The notes under the pieces are model-generated. The model was given only the letters and a program-made list of their open reading frames with translations. It ran no database searches and had not been told where the DNA came from. This document shows, piece after piece, positions 5,745 through 5,864 of a stretch of DNA of 5,864 nucleotides (position 1 is its first letter; every line of letters begins with the position of its first letter). This stretch comes from DATJHM01 sp035493895. Its GTDB lineage: Bacteria > Chloroflexota > Ktedonobacteria > Ktedonobacterales > Ktedonobacteraceae. Position numbers and translations under genes: made by a program. The DNA lies in NCBI GenBank assembly GCA_035493895.1, contig DATJHM010000017.1, forward strand, positions 1-5,864. Direction: 5' to 3'.

Positions 5745-5864
5745 GTGAGCGATGCGAAAAGGGCGTGGCTGGCTCTTACTTTTATTATTCGGCAGATGGT
5801 AAGGTTTCTGAAGGGTCTTTTCGAGATTTGTTCCAATGGAAGGGCGAGGCTTCCTGGTTTGCCG
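5745..5864. other. Right edge: no assignable gene
   Basis: Two plus-strand frames and two minus-strand frames remain open to the window edge, so openness does not identify a gene. One plus frame reads GSYFYYSADGKVSEGSFRDL, but no start codon with a good ribosome binding site precedes it. I do not recognise a family in any frame. The stretch could be the end of a gene beyond the window or a continuation of the non-coding region. Confidence 0.3.

Noticed and set aside
5752..5802. Small hydrophobic peptide MRKGRGWLLLLLFGRW
   Set aside because: It is a 16-residue open frame with only a weak possible ribosome site and no context such as an antitoxin or promoter. Chance is sufficient explanation.

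Overview
The window looks like chromosomal DNA from a GC-moderate bacterium. It carries a 5S rRNA gene, a full-length bacterial-type SMC condensin subunit, a GNAT acetyltransferase and a small GlsB/YeaQ-type membrane protein. My best guess is a Chloroflexota, Ktedonobacteria-like organism. That rests on the overall feel of the 5S and SMC sequences and the repeat-filled spacer, not on any search. I saw no phage genes, transposase, CRISPR array or toxin cassette.

Layout from left to right. Bases 9-124 hold a complete 5S rRNA on the minus strand. It has its own near-consensus sigma70 promoter (TTGACA, 17 bp, TATTAT; 163-191) and an A-rich upstream tract, with no 23S rRNA upstream of it. Next comes a hairpin (244-275) that probably ends the preceding minus-strand transcript, then an 88-residue GlsB/YeaQ-family membrane protein (314-580, minus). 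A 355-bp divergent spacer (581-935) contains a perfect palindrome, an AT-rich dyad and a candidate promoter for the GNAT gene (936-1454, plus). The GNAT gene converges on smc (1489-5244, minus), and a long imperfect hairpin spans the 34-bp gap and the last codons of smc. smc fills 64 percent of the window and appears monocistronic: neither rnc nor ftsY is beside it in the sequence shown.

Bases 5245-5864, upstream of smc, contain no convincing gene. They hold a candidate smc promoter, a 16-bp direct repeat, a 66-bp near-perfect direct repeat 145 bp apart, and at least ten plus-strand GCTAC motifs within about 360 bp, several spaced near multiples of 11-12 bp. This is the least explained part of the window.

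The genes do not form one pathway. smc serves chromosome organisation and segregation, 5S serves the ribosome, and the other two are a probable envelope or stress protein and an acetyltransferase of unknown substrate. The points most worth a second look are the stand-alone promoter of the 5S gene, the GCTAC repeat region upstream of smc, and the altered hinge-distal signature and acidic linker in SMC. I found no strong evidence for a wholly new biological system.
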